Assembly: GCA_019694465.1 (NCBI GenBank)
Contig: JAIBBV010000030.1
Coordinates: 1-44,266, forward strand
Reading direction: 5' to 3'
DNA: 44,266 bases
From: Oligoflexia bacterium
Lineage (GTDB): Bacteria; Bdellovibrionota_C; UBA2361; JAFLCA01
The notes beneath the pieces are model-generated. The model saw only the letters and a list, made by a program, of their open reading frames with translations. It searched no databases and had not been told where the DNA came from. This document shows, piece by piece, positions 14,701 to 22,660 of the stretch (position 1 is the first letter of the stretch; each line of letters begins with the position of its first letter). The position numbers and the translations under genes were made by a program.

Positions 14701-17422
14701 AAAGTGGCTGACCGCTACCAGGGCGGAACGTAAGCGTGCCGGAAGTTATTTCAAACCGCCTATCTCGAACACCAAACCACCCAGCAATAGTCTGAACTTG
14801 CCCTGATACGGCCGGGCTTTCCAATTTGCCGACAATGTTTAGGTTCCCGCGTAACTCGGCGCCCGCCCAGTTCGTGTAGATAAACGAATTTCCAGCTGCC
14901 TCTACCGCAACATTTATATCTAGGTTCGGTAATGATGAGCCGAAGGCCTGCGTCGTGGAGCGCTTGGCAAAAAGTGATTCGCTGAATGAGCGTAACAAGC
15001 TATCTATGTCGAGATTCTTGGTGAACTCGGCGGCTTCGATGCGCAGTGTGCCCTCGATCCCTGGTAGACCTGAACTTAGAGTAGTGATGGCAAGCTGGCC
15101 GCCAAGTTGTAGTGTGGCATTCTCGAAGGGGGCAAAAGTTACGCCACTCCCCTGTAGCTTAAGCTCAGACTTAAGTGGATCAAGTAATTGCGCTGTGCCA
15201 CTCAAGGAAATATGTCCGCCATTAAGGCTAGCATCGGCGCTCTCAATATGAGCCTTTGTCCCGTCGATTGTTAACGCCGAGTGAATATCTGAGATATTTA
15301 ACTGCAGGGCTTCAGATGACAGCTCTGCATTATCTAGGCTGGCTTTACCATGGAAAGTGGGGGCCCCAATTGGGCCGGATACATCAATTGATGCTTGTAC
15401 GTGCCCACGCAAGTCATCAAACTGAGGGAGCAGTGCTGCCAAGGACATCAACTCGATACTGCCTTGGGCGTTTATGGCGTAACCGCTGGTGAGTCCCATT
15501 CCACCCTGCAATAGCAGAGCCGAATGCTCTCCTTTCAATGAAAGCGGAGCAGTCTCAATGTTTCCGTCACGGATAGTAAGTGCGGCAGCTTTTTCAAGTG
15601 CCACTGAGTATTGATTGCAGCCGAAAGAAAATTTTGGAAGTCTGGCTGAGCCCGAGCCAGCTAAAGGTTTTGTAAGGTCAAAGTCGTAAGTAATGTCGCC
15701 CCCGAACCTGACGCATTCGTAATCTGGAAAGAAGTTCTCCATGCGCACGTCGTCAGCCCTTAGGGTCAATGCACTGCGTGCGTCGCCTAATAGTTCGAAT
15801 GCAAGAGTACCCTGCAAAGTTTGACTAGGGTCGAGGAAGGATAAACGAAGTTTGCCTCCTTCGAGCTTGGCATCTCCACGTACAAGAACATTAACGCTGG
15901 ACTTACTTGAGCCAGCCTCCCATGTCCCATTACCAAGAATTGAGGCCAGTCCGAGTGGCCCATGCACGGATCCGCTACCAGTAAAACGCAGCGATTGAAG
16001 CAGGTCTTCTTGTGCCGAAGGAGACTGAAATAGGGCGAAACGCTCGCTGCGGTAGTCTATTTTTTGAACTTCAGGCGTGACTGTAGCTAGTGAGATTGTT
16101 CCCTGCGCAGAGAAAATACCATTTCTTGCGCTATTATGATCGGCAGCAACTTTTACTAGCTGTCCCATCTTTTTAACATTCAGTGTCACGTCACTAAATG
16201 TGAATCCATGTGTTAATACTGACTTGCTGACGCCGCTAAATGACACGTGCGGATCGCCATCTTCGCCTTCGAACGTTACTTGGCCGCGCACGTCGGAAAA
16301 CGTTCCATCTTCAAAGACTAGGCTGTCGGCACTCAAAAGCAGGCCACCACTTAGTTGGCCACTGCGGTTCTGAATGGGCGTGTTGAGTTTAAGAGAGGCA
16401 TGTGGCCCTTTAGCTTCAAATTCAGGCACATCAACCATGTACTCGCCCTTGCGAATCTTGGCTGTAAGTTTGCCTTTCACAGAAGGTAGGCTGGCTAATG
16501 GGATGTCAGGTGTGCCGAATAGATCAAGCGGATGTCCGACAGAGTTTTCAAAAGAAGCCTGTATGTCAGGCCTCCCAAGTGTGCCGGCAATACCACCTTC
16601 GCCGCTTAGCGCCGTGCGTAACCATTCCGGCAAGTCATATGAGCTGCTGTCGACGGAAAAGCGCAACGAACCTTCGAGTCGATCATGCTCCTTGTTCCAG
16701 GAAGTAGCTTCAGCAGAGATAAGCGAGTCTTTAATAGCTAAGCGTGCGCCTTTATATAAAGCCTGCTGCGCATCAATATGAATGAGGGTAGTTAGTTTTC
16801 CCAGCTCAATGATAGCCGGCTGTGTTGGGTTGGTGACAGGGTTGCGCACTACCCGTAACCTTTCGATGCTGGGTAGAAGCTCAAAATCATCTCGTGCGTC
16901 ACGCCTTACTAGTAGGGAAACACCTTCGCCGACCAGGCTCGATCTAGTGAATGGTTCCATCAGACGCGACTTCTCAACACGCAATTGCTCTAGCCGTAGC
17001 TTCCAACGACCAGGTCGATCGCGTTCTGGTGGAATAGGCGTTGTAAGATGATCTATAAATTTAAATGTTGGGCTGTCAGGACCTACTGAGTATGCTGTCC
17101 CAAACGAAAGCACTAACTCTTTTAGTAAAATACGTTTTGATAAGATCTCGCCAAGACCAAAGTCAGCTGTGATGCCCTCAAATTGTAGCGCTACTTTGTC
17201 GTCTGCAACGATACGCGGATTGCGAGCCTCGGCATAAAGACCCAGGAGGTGAATATCAACAGCATCGACTTGGAAACGACAGGCGCAGCTAGCAGTCACT
17301 TCGTCGCTAAGCAGGGCAGTGACTTGCTCAGCTAGATAGGCCTTGAATGCTAGGACTCCAAGCCCCAGCATGATGCCTATCGCAAGGCCCGCTGTCGCCT
17401 TGGCTACGCCTCTGCCTTTCAT
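11714..17422 (-). CDS. tamB: TamB-Omp85 (TamA/BamA-like) fusion protein
   Basis: A single 1902-codon frame joins two partners of the translocation and assembly module. Residues ~8-28 form an inner-membrane anchor; ~30-1080 read as the TamB/AsmA-like repeating beta structure, ending with the TamB (DUF490) C-terminal region, including LTFRPGSGQPLLDVIGETYL and ISLSSDSGLSQREILNLLVAGG (about 880-960). Six POTRA-like domains follow at about 1086-1168, 1169-1245, 1246-1324, 1325-1412, 1413-1485 and 1486-1562. A 340-residue Omp85 barrel completes the protein, with the IRGF lid-lock motif near 1797 and a terminal Phe beta-signal (VRLHFSIGSNF). TamB normally bridges the periplasm to move lipids or assist barrel assembly, and TamA is its outer-membrane partner. 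Here one chain would span both membranes. It has its own terminator. E. coli TamB (about 1259 aa) and TamA (577 aa) are separate proteins. Confidence 0.9.
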   Translation of the reverse strand: MKGRGVAKATAGLAIGIMLGLGVLAFKAYLAEQVTALLSDEVTASCACRFQVDAVDIHLLGLYAEARNPRIVADDKVALQFEGITADFGLGEILSKRILLKELVLSFGTAYSVGPDSPTFKFIDHLTTPIPPERDRPGRWKLRLEQLRVEKSRLMEPFTRSSLVGEGVSLLVRRDARDDFELLPSIERLRVVRNPVTNPTQPAIIELGKLTTLIHIDAQQALYKGARLAIKDSLISAEATSWNKEHDRLEGSLRFSVDSSSYDLPEWLRTALSGEGGIAGTLGRPDIQASFENSVGHPLDLFGTPDIPLASLPSVKGKLTAKIRKGEYMVDVPEFEAKGPHASLKLNTPIQNRSGQLSGGLLLSADSLVFEDGTFSDVRGQVTFEGEDGDPHVSFSGVSKSVLTHGFTFSDVTLNVKKMGQLVKVAADHNSARNGIFSAQGTISLATVTPEVQKIDYRSERFALFQSPSAQEDLLQSLRFTGSGSVHGPLGLASILGNGTWEAGSSKSSVNVLVRGDAKLEGGKLRLSFLDPSQTLQGTLAFELLGDARSALTLRADDVRMENFFPDYECVRFGGDITYDFDLTKPLAGSGSARLPKFSFGCNQYSVALEKAAALTIRDGNIETAPLSLKGEHSALLLQGGMGLTSGYAINAQGSIELMSLAALLPQFDDLRGHVQASIDVSGPIGAPTFHGKASLDNAELSSEALQLNISDIHSALTIDGTKAHIESADASLNGGHISLSGTAQLLDPLKSELKLQGSGVTFAPFENATLQLGGQLAITTLSSGLPGIEGTLRIEAAEFTKNLDIDSLLRSFSESLFAKRSTTQAFGSSLPNLDINVAVEAAGNSFIYTNWAGAELRGNLNIVGKLESPAVSGQVQTIAGWFGVRDRRFEITSGTLTFRPGSGQPLLDVIGETYLPSRTGETVLVIAEARGALLAPAISLSSDSGLSQREILNLLVAGGSIGNQTQVNTVAREFELGQESLVDQSSFLSFPRFLSSLTRINRFYFEPTFNAQTGLIEPSIIAEKRLSDALALVGESSLGSAATESRLRLLYDLSPSLRLSGIAESVSTRQNTTFGGDLTYTVLAKQVPLLEIAVKGLKSFERSQLLKGARINENSRVTTADLARIKESILAFFQGQGFFEAQAEVSCSGNDVYCERLNIEIAEAGPAKVSHVEINGDSLEGVIDISSSLRSVKGSRASEELAKSLIADLTRRLRSDGYIEARVTSTYEGCQTGPECLLKVAIRLGKPVSFVFQGNTKFSEREFLDTINLFDRTLPFGSNTINILIQSMERLYRSAGYLYVTISSEKESDLVSGRITYVVTIDEGSSIPVSSVNFEGLTRLTVQDLHAQLNERSIALAEGIFKPSYAVAEVIEENAQVLRSLLLDEGYPQAQVTYKLSPSQDESSVAITYYIDEGLELRADWFTLQGYPGGLIAPPEPAPPYSIPKANRYIDTLVDALRDQGYFEAAIWTDLAQDSQTMTIHVEPGERTRLGAIRIDGTKTVAKTVVLNELLFASGDYWDADKLQDSKRRLLRLGLFSRVDISASDGTADSKIEDVTIRVNEKPLRTLEVGAGLNSEYGLHLFGEGTDRQLFADGRALSLRVDTYYDSASAQISQGIAGLRYADPNFFGSGFSLAEDLRFQKVDLSTQEFNLDRVSLASYLYNSWNEDISLSLGHTILDENLNDVSPDAIISKLDQGNVRLSFLSGVFNYDRRDNPLNPRRGFNLSFDYKLASTAIASEANFASIGAKASLIVPGDQFLMPRFAVAFSSRAAAAWAYGDTEQIPITQRFYLGGRNSIRGFRENSLGPRGELGSVIGGDTLFANNLEFRYMALDSLSLHAFLDAGTVYLRDDSLSLGEMRYSTGIGFRYLSPIGPIGFDLGAPLDPESGEPSVRLHFSIGSNF

Positions 17423-17728
17423 CAGTTACTGCCCAAACAATTTTATACTAAGTCCAAGCAATCTTTTGGGTGCCTTGGCTTACAATACTATCCTAGTCAT
17501 TCCAAGATGGCCGTAGGGCGGCCCACCGAGGCGCGGCAAAAAACGAAAAATGACCGCTACAATAGGTAGTTATAGGCTAATTTGAGAAATGTCAGAATAG
17601 GCAGATACCACTAATCTAACGCCCATCATCAAAACAAACACTATTTTGAAGTATGGCCTTGTGCCTAAAGTCCTTGGGGATTTTTATAAATATGACGATC
17701 AAGCAAGATAGGAGAGTACCCTGAGCCT
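17423..17728. other. divergent promoter region between TamB-Omp85 and PilB-REC genes
   Basis: A 306-base region between two divergent genes. It holds a small GC hairpin at 17509-17523 (GGCCG-TAGGG-CGGCC) and AT-rich tracts on both sides that must contain both promoters, but I cannot name boxes with confidence. No additional gene is seen. Confidence 0.45.
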
Positions 17729-19297
17729 ATGCAGCAGCAATTTGACGAGTCACAGCGACTAAACCGCTTTTTTTCCAAACTTCTTCAAGAGGTTCTGCTC
17801 TCGCGTGCTGACAAGGTGGTGCTTACTCCCAAAGATCCGAACCTAGAGGTCAGTATTCTGAAGGGCAAGGATGCGCTCAAAACGGTAAATATCAAGGTGG
17901 AGTGGTATCGCAGCATTTTGGCATTTTTGGGTGAACGCCAAGCCATAGTAGTGGGGGAAAGATCGCCTGAAGCCTACCGCGTTCCCTACGATAATGGAGT
18001 CTTCCATTGCTGGAGCGCGGTTTGTCTACATGACAAGGTAGTACTTCTTGAAGGAGAAACCTTTCGTAAGGTTGGCAAGGAAAGCTTGCAGCTTGGCAAT
18101 TTCGCTGTGTTATCTCCGGCCGAAGCGCGTGCCCAGTTGGGACTCTCCAACTCAGAACAGCGCAGCTTAGATGATTGGATGCGTTTGGATAGTGGCGTGC
18201 TCCTAGTTTCAAATCCGCTTCCTCAGCAGCGTGCCTGGGCTCACGCGACTATCCAAAGTGTGACTGGCATCCCATGTGTTGGCGACTTGAGTGACCCAGC
18301 TCTGCGGCAATGGTTGCAGAGTATCGATCCACCTGCGCTTGTTGCTGCGACAGTAAGAGCAGATAACGCTGTGGATGCGCTGCTTAAGGCACGTGAGCTG
18401 GGGGCATCGGCTCGAGCACTGAAGATTAGAGCTTCTTGGTGCTTGGGGTTTGTTCCGCGACTTTGCCCGCACTGTGCTCGCAAGACCCCCGTCGATAGAA
18501 ACCTTTTGGCAGAGCTGCCACCGGCTTTGGTGTCACCAAATTGGGATAGTTATTTGGTGGGACGAGGCTGTGCGCAGTGTGGAGAGCGAGGTACATCCGG
18601 GTTCGTCGGCGTTAACAGTCTCTGCTCGGTAGATGATGATGTCCTGTGCAAGTTAGATGCAGGCGCAGGCGAAGCTGATCTTGTAAGAATGCTGTATCCA
18701 CGCGGCACGCGGGCCTTGGTTGAGGACGGGCTGGCAAAGGTTAATGATGGACAGACGACCCTGCGTGGCATTCTTTCATTAAGCAAGACAGTCTCTCCGG
18801 CATTTTTGGAAGCCTTAGCAAAGGCTGGCTCTACCTCGCCACTCACAAGTTATGTGCATGAACTAGTTGACCCGATTCAATCGAAGGAAAATGGGCAACA
18901 ACGCAACAAGCCACTGCTATTGGTGGTTGAAGATGATTTGGATCAACGAGCCATTTTGGAAATGGTATTTAAGGCCGCCGACTATGATGTTGTTGTAGCG
19001 CAGCATGGAGTTGAGGGGCTAAAAGTGGCTGAAGACGCCAAGCCCGATCTAATAGTAGCAGATTTAATGATGCCGCTTATGGATGGGGCTGAGTTTGTGA
19101 AGCGCCTAAAAGCCGACGCAGCTCTGGCGCGCATCCCAGTGCTCGTCCTTACAGTGGTAGCTGATGGTGACCGCGAGTACCAACTGCTAGACCTGGGAGC
19201 TGAAGACTACTGTCAGAAAACTATTCAGCGTAAGTTGCTGCTTAAAAGGATCGAAGCTCTTCTGCGGCGATCGCGTGGAGCTGGGGTGGCGAGATAA
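17729..19297 (+). CDS. PilB/GspE-derived pseudo-ATPase with C-terminal receiver domain
   Basis: A 522-aa cytoplasmic protein. Residues 1-~345 follow type II/IV secretion ATPases (PilB/GspE): an N2-like segment, then GVLLVSNPLPQQRA (about 155-168) where the family has its Walker A GPTGSGKTT. A stretch of about 100 residues carrying the Asp box and Walker B is missing, and LVAATVRADNAVDALLKARELG stands where the His-box helix should be. The typical C-terminal half remains: CPHC at ~246-249, CAQC, GTSGFVGVN, and RGTRALVEDGLAKVNDGQTTLRGILSL. ATP hydrolysis is therefore unlikely. Residues ~394-520 form a complete response-regulator receiver with acidic pair E401/D402, phospho-acceptor D445, T475 and K497. 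A phosphorylation-dependent regulator or decoy subunit of a pilus or secretion motor is the likely role. No pilus gene is nearby. Confidence 0.8.
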   Translation: MQQQFDESQRLNRFFSKLLQEVLLSRADKVVLTPKDPNLEVSILKGKDALKTVNIKVEWYRSILAFLGERQAIVVGERSPEAYRVPYDNGVFHCWSAVCLHDKVVLLEGETFRKVGKESLQLGNFAVLSPAEARAQLGLSNSEQRSLDDWMRLDSGVLLVSNPLPQQRAWAHATIQSVTGIPCVGDLSDPALRQWLQSIDPPALVAATVRADNAVDALLKARELGASARALKIRASWCLGFVPRLCPHCARKTPVDRNLLAELPPALVSPNWDSYLVGRGCAQCGERGTSGFVGVNSLCSVDDDVLCKLDAGAGEADLVRMLYPRGTRALVEDGLAKVNDGQTTLRGILSLSKTVSPAFLEALAKAGSTSPLTSYVHELVDPIQSKENGQQRNKPLLLVVEDDLDQRAILEMVFKAADYDVVVAQHGVEGLKVAEDAKPDLIVADLMMPLMDGAEFVKRLKADAALARIPVLVLTVVADGDREYQLLDLGAEDYCQKTIQRKLLLKRIEALLRRSRGAGVAR

Positions 19298-19427
19298 CTG
19301 CCACCACCCGGTTATTCCATTTAAAAAGCCGCTGTTACTGTCTTCATGCAGATGCGTTAGCGCAATCCCCGATATAAAAGTCCAGAATTATTTGGTAATT
19401 ACTACCTGGGGCGCAGTTAACACAATT

Positions 19428-20360
19428 TCAGGGGGTGCCAGGCGAAGCCTGCCCATCTGCGCGGCTTGTAGAGCTTGTCGCTGTGTGTTTCCAAGCGTGG
19501 TATGAACTTCGTACTAAAGCACCTGCCTCAACAAACTTGAATCCACGTTTGAGGCCCTCAACTTCATAATCCTTGAATTCTTCAGGCGTAACAAAAGCTT
19601 TTACAGGAAGTTGTTTCTTGGTTGGACGTAGGTACTGACCAATTGTCATGATGTCTATGCCGTGAGCACGCATGTCATCCATAAGAGACAGCACTTCGTC
19701 GCGAGTTTCTCCCAAGCCAACCATGATGCCTGATTTTGTGAGCGATGAACTCGACAGCTCTTTGGCCCACTTTAAGATGGATAGTGAACGCTGATAGTCG
19801 GCCCCTGGGCGCACCTTTTTGTACAGACGTGGCACTGTCTCTAAATTGTGATTTAAAACATCCACGCCACTTTCCATGATAATCGCCAAATCTTCCCGAC
19901 GACCGCGCATATCGCCAATCAGGAGTTCGACTTTGCAATCTGGAGCCTGGCGATGTATCGAGCGCACTGTCGCGGCAAAGTGTGCTGCTCCAAAGTCAGG
20001 AATGTCATCACGGTCAACAGAAGTTACTACAGCATGCTTCAATTTTAGCTTTGCTACAGCGTAACCGACTCGTTCTGGCTCTAAGCTATCAAGGGGCTGG
20101 AGAGTATCGGCCGTGCCCTTTTTAACAGAGCAAAAATGACAGCGTCTGGTGCACAAGTCGCCCATGATCATAAAGGTGGCGGTATGATGTGACCAACATT
20201 CGCCAATATTTGGGCAATGCGCCTCCTCGCATACCGTGTGTAATCGCAGGCCTTTTACTAGGTTTCGGGTTTGTAAGTATTCCTCGCTGCCAGGTGCGCG
20301 CACTTTTAACCAAGCTGGTTTAACTATTTGTTCTGCATTGCGTGGAATTTCAATTGGCAT
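19428..20360 (-). CDS. lipA: lipoyl synthase
   Basis: A radical-SAM enzyme (310 aa) that inserts two sulfur atoms into octanoyl groups on E2 and GcvH proteins. Both iron-sulfur sites are visible: C44-x4-C49-x5-C55 for the auxiliary cluster and C70-x3-C74-x2-C77 (CTRRCHFC) for the radical-SAM cluster. The late RSSYHA motif supplying the serine ligand is present. Also seen are TSVDRDDIPDFGA, VDVLNHNLETVPRLY and SGIMVGLGE. The ATG at 20360 is preceded by TAGGAAAACAAAC, which lies at the end of the E2 gene; the E2 stop is only 10 bases away, so translation is probably coupled. The C-terminal ~18 residues are a low-complexity tail. Confidence 0.97.
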   Translation of the reverse strand: MPIEIPRNAEQIVKPAWLKVRAPGSEEYLQTRNLVKGLRLHTVCEEAHCPNIGECWSHHTATFMIMGDLCTRRCHFCSVKKGTADTLQPLDSLEPERVGYAVAKLKLKHAVVTSVDRDDIPDFGAAHFAATVRSIHRQAPDCKVELLIGDMRGRREDLAIIMESGVDVLNHNLETVPRLYKKVRPGADYQRSLSILKWAKELSSSSLTKSGIMVGLGETRDEVLSLMDDMRAHGIDIMTIGQYLRPTKKQLPVKAFVTPEEFKDYEVEGLKRGFKFVEAGALVRSSYHAWKHTATSSTSRADGQASPGTP

Positions 20361-20370
20361 GTTTGTTTTC

Positions 20371-21633
20371 CTATAGGAGCAATAGCGCTGGTGTTTCAAG
20401 CGCTTGCTTTAGAAAGCGTTGGAATGTGCCAGCCATTACGCCATCAATAATACGATGGTCCACAGACAGGGTGGCCTTCATGCGCACCCCGGGCACCACG
20501 CATCCGTTTTCGACTACCGGCACATCGCGAACAGAGCTGACCGCCAACACAGCCCCTTGTCCCGGGTTGATAATGGCTGTGAAGTTTTCGACATCAAACA
20601 TGCCCATATTTGAAATGCTAAATGTGCCGCCAACCAAATCACTAGAGGAGGGGCGACCAGCTCGAGCACGCTCAACCGCAGCACGAGATTCAAACACCAA
20701 ATCCTTTAGTGCCAATGTGTCAGCAGACCTAACCACAGGAATAAGCAGGCCGTCTTCTATGGCCGTGATGATGCCGATATTAATTTGATCTGGGGTATAA
20801 ACTTGCCCATCGCGCACAGCGCAGTTAACTCGAGGTTCATGTGCCAGCGCGTAGGCCGCGGCTTTTATAATTAAGTGATTTAGGCTAATACCTTTGAAGT
20901 CAGGACGCTCTTTTAGCGTCTCGCGAAGTCGGATTGCCTCGCGCATATTAATGTCAGTTGTTACATAAAAATGCGGGGCCTCGCGCACGCTTTCCTGCAT
21001 GCGACGCGCAATGGTTTCGCGCATTTTGCTCATTGTGGAAAAGCTGCCGCCAGTTGATGAGGTATCGCGTGCTACGTTGGTTGGTGTCGCTGTGGTTGTA
21101 CGAGTGCTAGTAGGAATTGAAGTGGCACGTTGAGCTGGGCCTTGGGCCTGTTCGATATCTTTTCTGACTATTCGCCCTTCGGGTCCAGAGCCACGGACAA
21201 TTGATAAATCTATATTTCTCTCCTGAGCAAGGCGGCGGGCCAGCGGTGAAACCTTAATTCGACCATCTGCTGTAGATGCTGGCGTACTGCTGGCAACAGC
21301 CACTGGAGTGCTGGGGCGAGGGGACGTTGCAGCTTCTACACGTAGAGTAGGGGCTTGAGTGACAGCAGTGGGCGTTATAGCGCCAACTTGCTCCCCGGCC
21401 TGACCAACTACAGCAATCACTTCGCCTACTTTAGCTGTAGCCTGCCCTGGCACAAGAATTTTAAGAAGTACACCTTCATGGAAGCTTTCAATCTCTAAAT
21501 TGGCCTTCTCTGTTTCTACTTCCGCTAAAACATCCCCGCGCTTAACGCTATCGCCGACACTTTTTCGCCAGGTCAATATTTTACCGGCGTTCATTGTGTC
21601 ACTGAGTTGCGGCATCTTTATTTCGGTAGCCAT
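20371..21633 (-). CDS. pdhC: dihydrolipoyl acyltransferase (E2) of a 2-oxoacid dehydrogenase complex, probably pyruvate
   Basis: A 420-aa E2 with one lipoyl domain (1-~78, lipoyl lysine K43 in ETEKANLEI), a Pro/Thr/Ala-rich linker, a peripheral-subunit-binding domain (about 125-162, RIKVSPLARRLAQERNIDL...GRIVRKDIEQA), a second flexible linker, and a catalytic CAT domain with the active-site HRIIDG (H393, D397) near the C-terminus. It transfers acetyl from the E1-bound intermediate to CoA. MPQLSDTMNAGKI is closest to pyruvate-type E2, though a branched-chain role is not excluded. TAGGAG stands at the right distance before ATG 21633. No E1 or E3 gene is present in the window, so the gene heads a separate E2-lipA operon. 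Confidence 0.93.
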   Translation of the reverse strand: MATEIKMPQLSDTMNAGKILTWRKSVGDSVKRGDVLAEVETEKANLEIESFHEGVLLKILVPGQATAKVGEVIAVVGQAGEQVGAITPTAVTQAPTLRVEAATSPRPSTPVAVASSTPASTADGRIKVSPLARRLAQERNIDLSIVRGSGPEGRIVRKDIEQAQGPAQRATSIPTSTRTTTATPTNVARDTSSTGGSFSTMSKMRETIARRMQESVREAPHFYVTTDINMREAIRLRETLKERPDFKGISLNHLIIKAAAYALAHEPRVNCAVRDGQVYTPDQINIGIITAIEDGLLIPVVRSADTLALKDLVFESRAAVERARAGRPSSSDLVGGTFSISNMGMFDVENFTAIINPGQGAVLAVSSVRDVPVVENGCVVPGVRMKATLSVDHRIIDGVMAGTFQRFLKQALETPALLLL

Positions 21634-22212
21634 AGACTCCTAATAGTTCGGTGTCGACGCTTTGAACAAACAGCGCGCTCAATAGCAAGGTCTAGCACTA
21701 TGCACAGGGCCCAGACATTTTTTCTCTGTGAGCTCTGAGTGCTCTGTGGTTAAAATTTGCATCAGATAAACCACAGAGGTCACAGAGTTCGCAGAGTATT
21801 TTCGATTAACCTCCAGAGTCCACACAGACAGCATATTCTAGAAAGCAAAATCATGCCGCCTTCCTTTAAATGTGGGCCTGCCCTTAAGCCTATCGCTTTG
21901 GGCCGCCATAACAACGGGAGTAGGCGAGGTTGTACACCAGAGCGCTAATATTTTCAATTATCTGCCCTAACTCATTAATCTTTTTACCATGTCGGACCTA
22001 GGCTGATTAAACACAGCGAGTATATCCCCCTCGAAGGAATGTGTTTTGTTTAGCAAGTTGGGGCCAAATACTGCATCCTGCCAGCGCGCTGCAGTATTTG
22101 GTGTTCTAGGTACTTTGAAGTTGCTCTCAAATTAGCATCTTTCCGGAGTTGGCTGGGGCTTGTACGGTCAGACTGTTCCTATGTTTAACCGTCTTCTTGG
22201 AGAGAATGGACT
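21634..22212. other. intergenic region between E2 and the small Cys/His peptide
   Basis: This 579-base region holds CACAGAG repeat copy 1 (21721-21812) and, beyond it, AT-rich non-coding sequence. It must carry the promoters of the leftward E2-lipA operon and the rightward peptide gene. No other gene or recognised RNA is seen. Confidence 0.5.
21721..21812 (+). repeat. CACAGAG palindromic intergenic repeat, copy 1
   Basis: Left arm CTCTGTG-AG-CTCTGAG-TG-CTCTGTGG, an AT-rich centre (TTAAAATTTGCATCAGATAA), and right arm CCACAGAG-GT-CACAGAG-TT-CGCAGAG. Three 7-base units per arm recur every 9 bases, so the arms can form a long imperfect hairpin. A conserved flank AGTATTTTCG(A)TTAACCT follows on the right. 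The same ~90-bp element is at 25377-25460 (inverted) and 28085-28172 (direct). Confidence 0.88.
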
Positions 22213-22365
22213 ATGGCTCGTAAACTTCTTCTTGCAGTACTTAGCCTGTTCGTAGTGTCAGCGTTGTGTTCAGTTCCTGCCTTCGCTGGCGATGAGCATA
22301 CTTGCAAAACTGACTCGGACTGTGGGCACGGTGAGCATTGTAAGGATAGTCATTGTCACAAGTAG
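22213..22365 (+). CDS. secreted 50-residue Cys/His-rich peptide
   Basis: A short gene starting at ATG 22213 (GGAG ten bases upstream) encodes 50 residues. Residues 1-25 form a textbook signal peptide (ARK, a hydrophobic run LLLAVLSLFVVSALCSV, cleavage after AFA). The predicted mature part is about 25 residues with four cysteines spaced C-x5-C-x5-C-x4-C and five histidines. The spacing C.TDSDCG.GEHC...HC resembles one unit of the small disulfide-rich repeats common in myxobacterial secreted proteins. A strong hairpin follows the stop, supporting a true monocistronic gene. It might bind metal, act as an extracellular peptide or be a toxin-like molecule; none of these can be shown from sequence. 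It is too short for ordinary gene-length cutoffs. Confidence 0.7.
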   Translation: MARKLLLAVLSLFVVSALCSVPAFAGDEHTCKTDSDCGHGEHCKDSHCHK

Positions 22366-22387
22366 TGCAGGGATTTCTGCATTTTTG

Positions 22388-22425
22388 GGGCCCGAGGTTG
22401 GGATCTAGTTTCCTAACTCGGGCTC
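22388..22425. terminator. strong hairpin between convergent small genes
   Basis: A 7-bp stem (GCCCGAG / CTCGGGC) continues, after one bulged G, into a 6-bp inner stem (TTGGGA / TCCTAA with one G-T pair) with a 7-base loop, and extends outward by a few more pairs. It lies 23 bases after the peptide stop and just before the end of the opposing gene, so it probably serves as a bidirectional terminator; only a short TTTT follows at 22431. Confidence 0.7.
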
Positions 22426-22432
22426 CAAGCTT

Positions 22433-22660
22433 TTAAAGCTGTTGGTAGCTTCGCTCTTTTCTCAGTAGTTGGCGCATGAGGCGGATTAAATCGCGAGACA
22501 ACTCCTGTACCCGACTGATTTCCCAATCGCTTAGTACACGTTCGTTACTTTTCATCATGAGATGCTTATGCTCGCGTTGAAGAGCTTCGATGTCACGGCG
22601 TAATAGTTTTCCTGACCAGCGTTCTTCACTTTGTCGTTTTAGGTCTCTTGCTGTTTGCAT
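22433..22660 (-). CDS. small charged helical protein, function unknown
   Basis: A 75-aa, highly charged, cysteine-free protein predicted to be nearly all helix (DLKRQSEERWSGKLLRRDIE, VLSDWEISRVQELSRDLIRL). The heptad-like hydrophobic spacing suggests a coiled coil or a small dimeric helical hairpin. The frame remains open to 22723 through a TTG, but the ATG at 22660 follows AGGG at a usable distance and removes an ill-fitting N-terminus. It is convergent with the small secreted peptide and divergent from the 829-residue gene. It resembles no family I can name. The regular heptads favour a real gene. Confidence 0.5.
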   Translation of the reverse strand: MQTARDLKRQSEERWSGKLLRRDIEALQREHKHLMMKSNERVLSDWEISRVQELSRDLIRLMRQLLRKERSYQQL

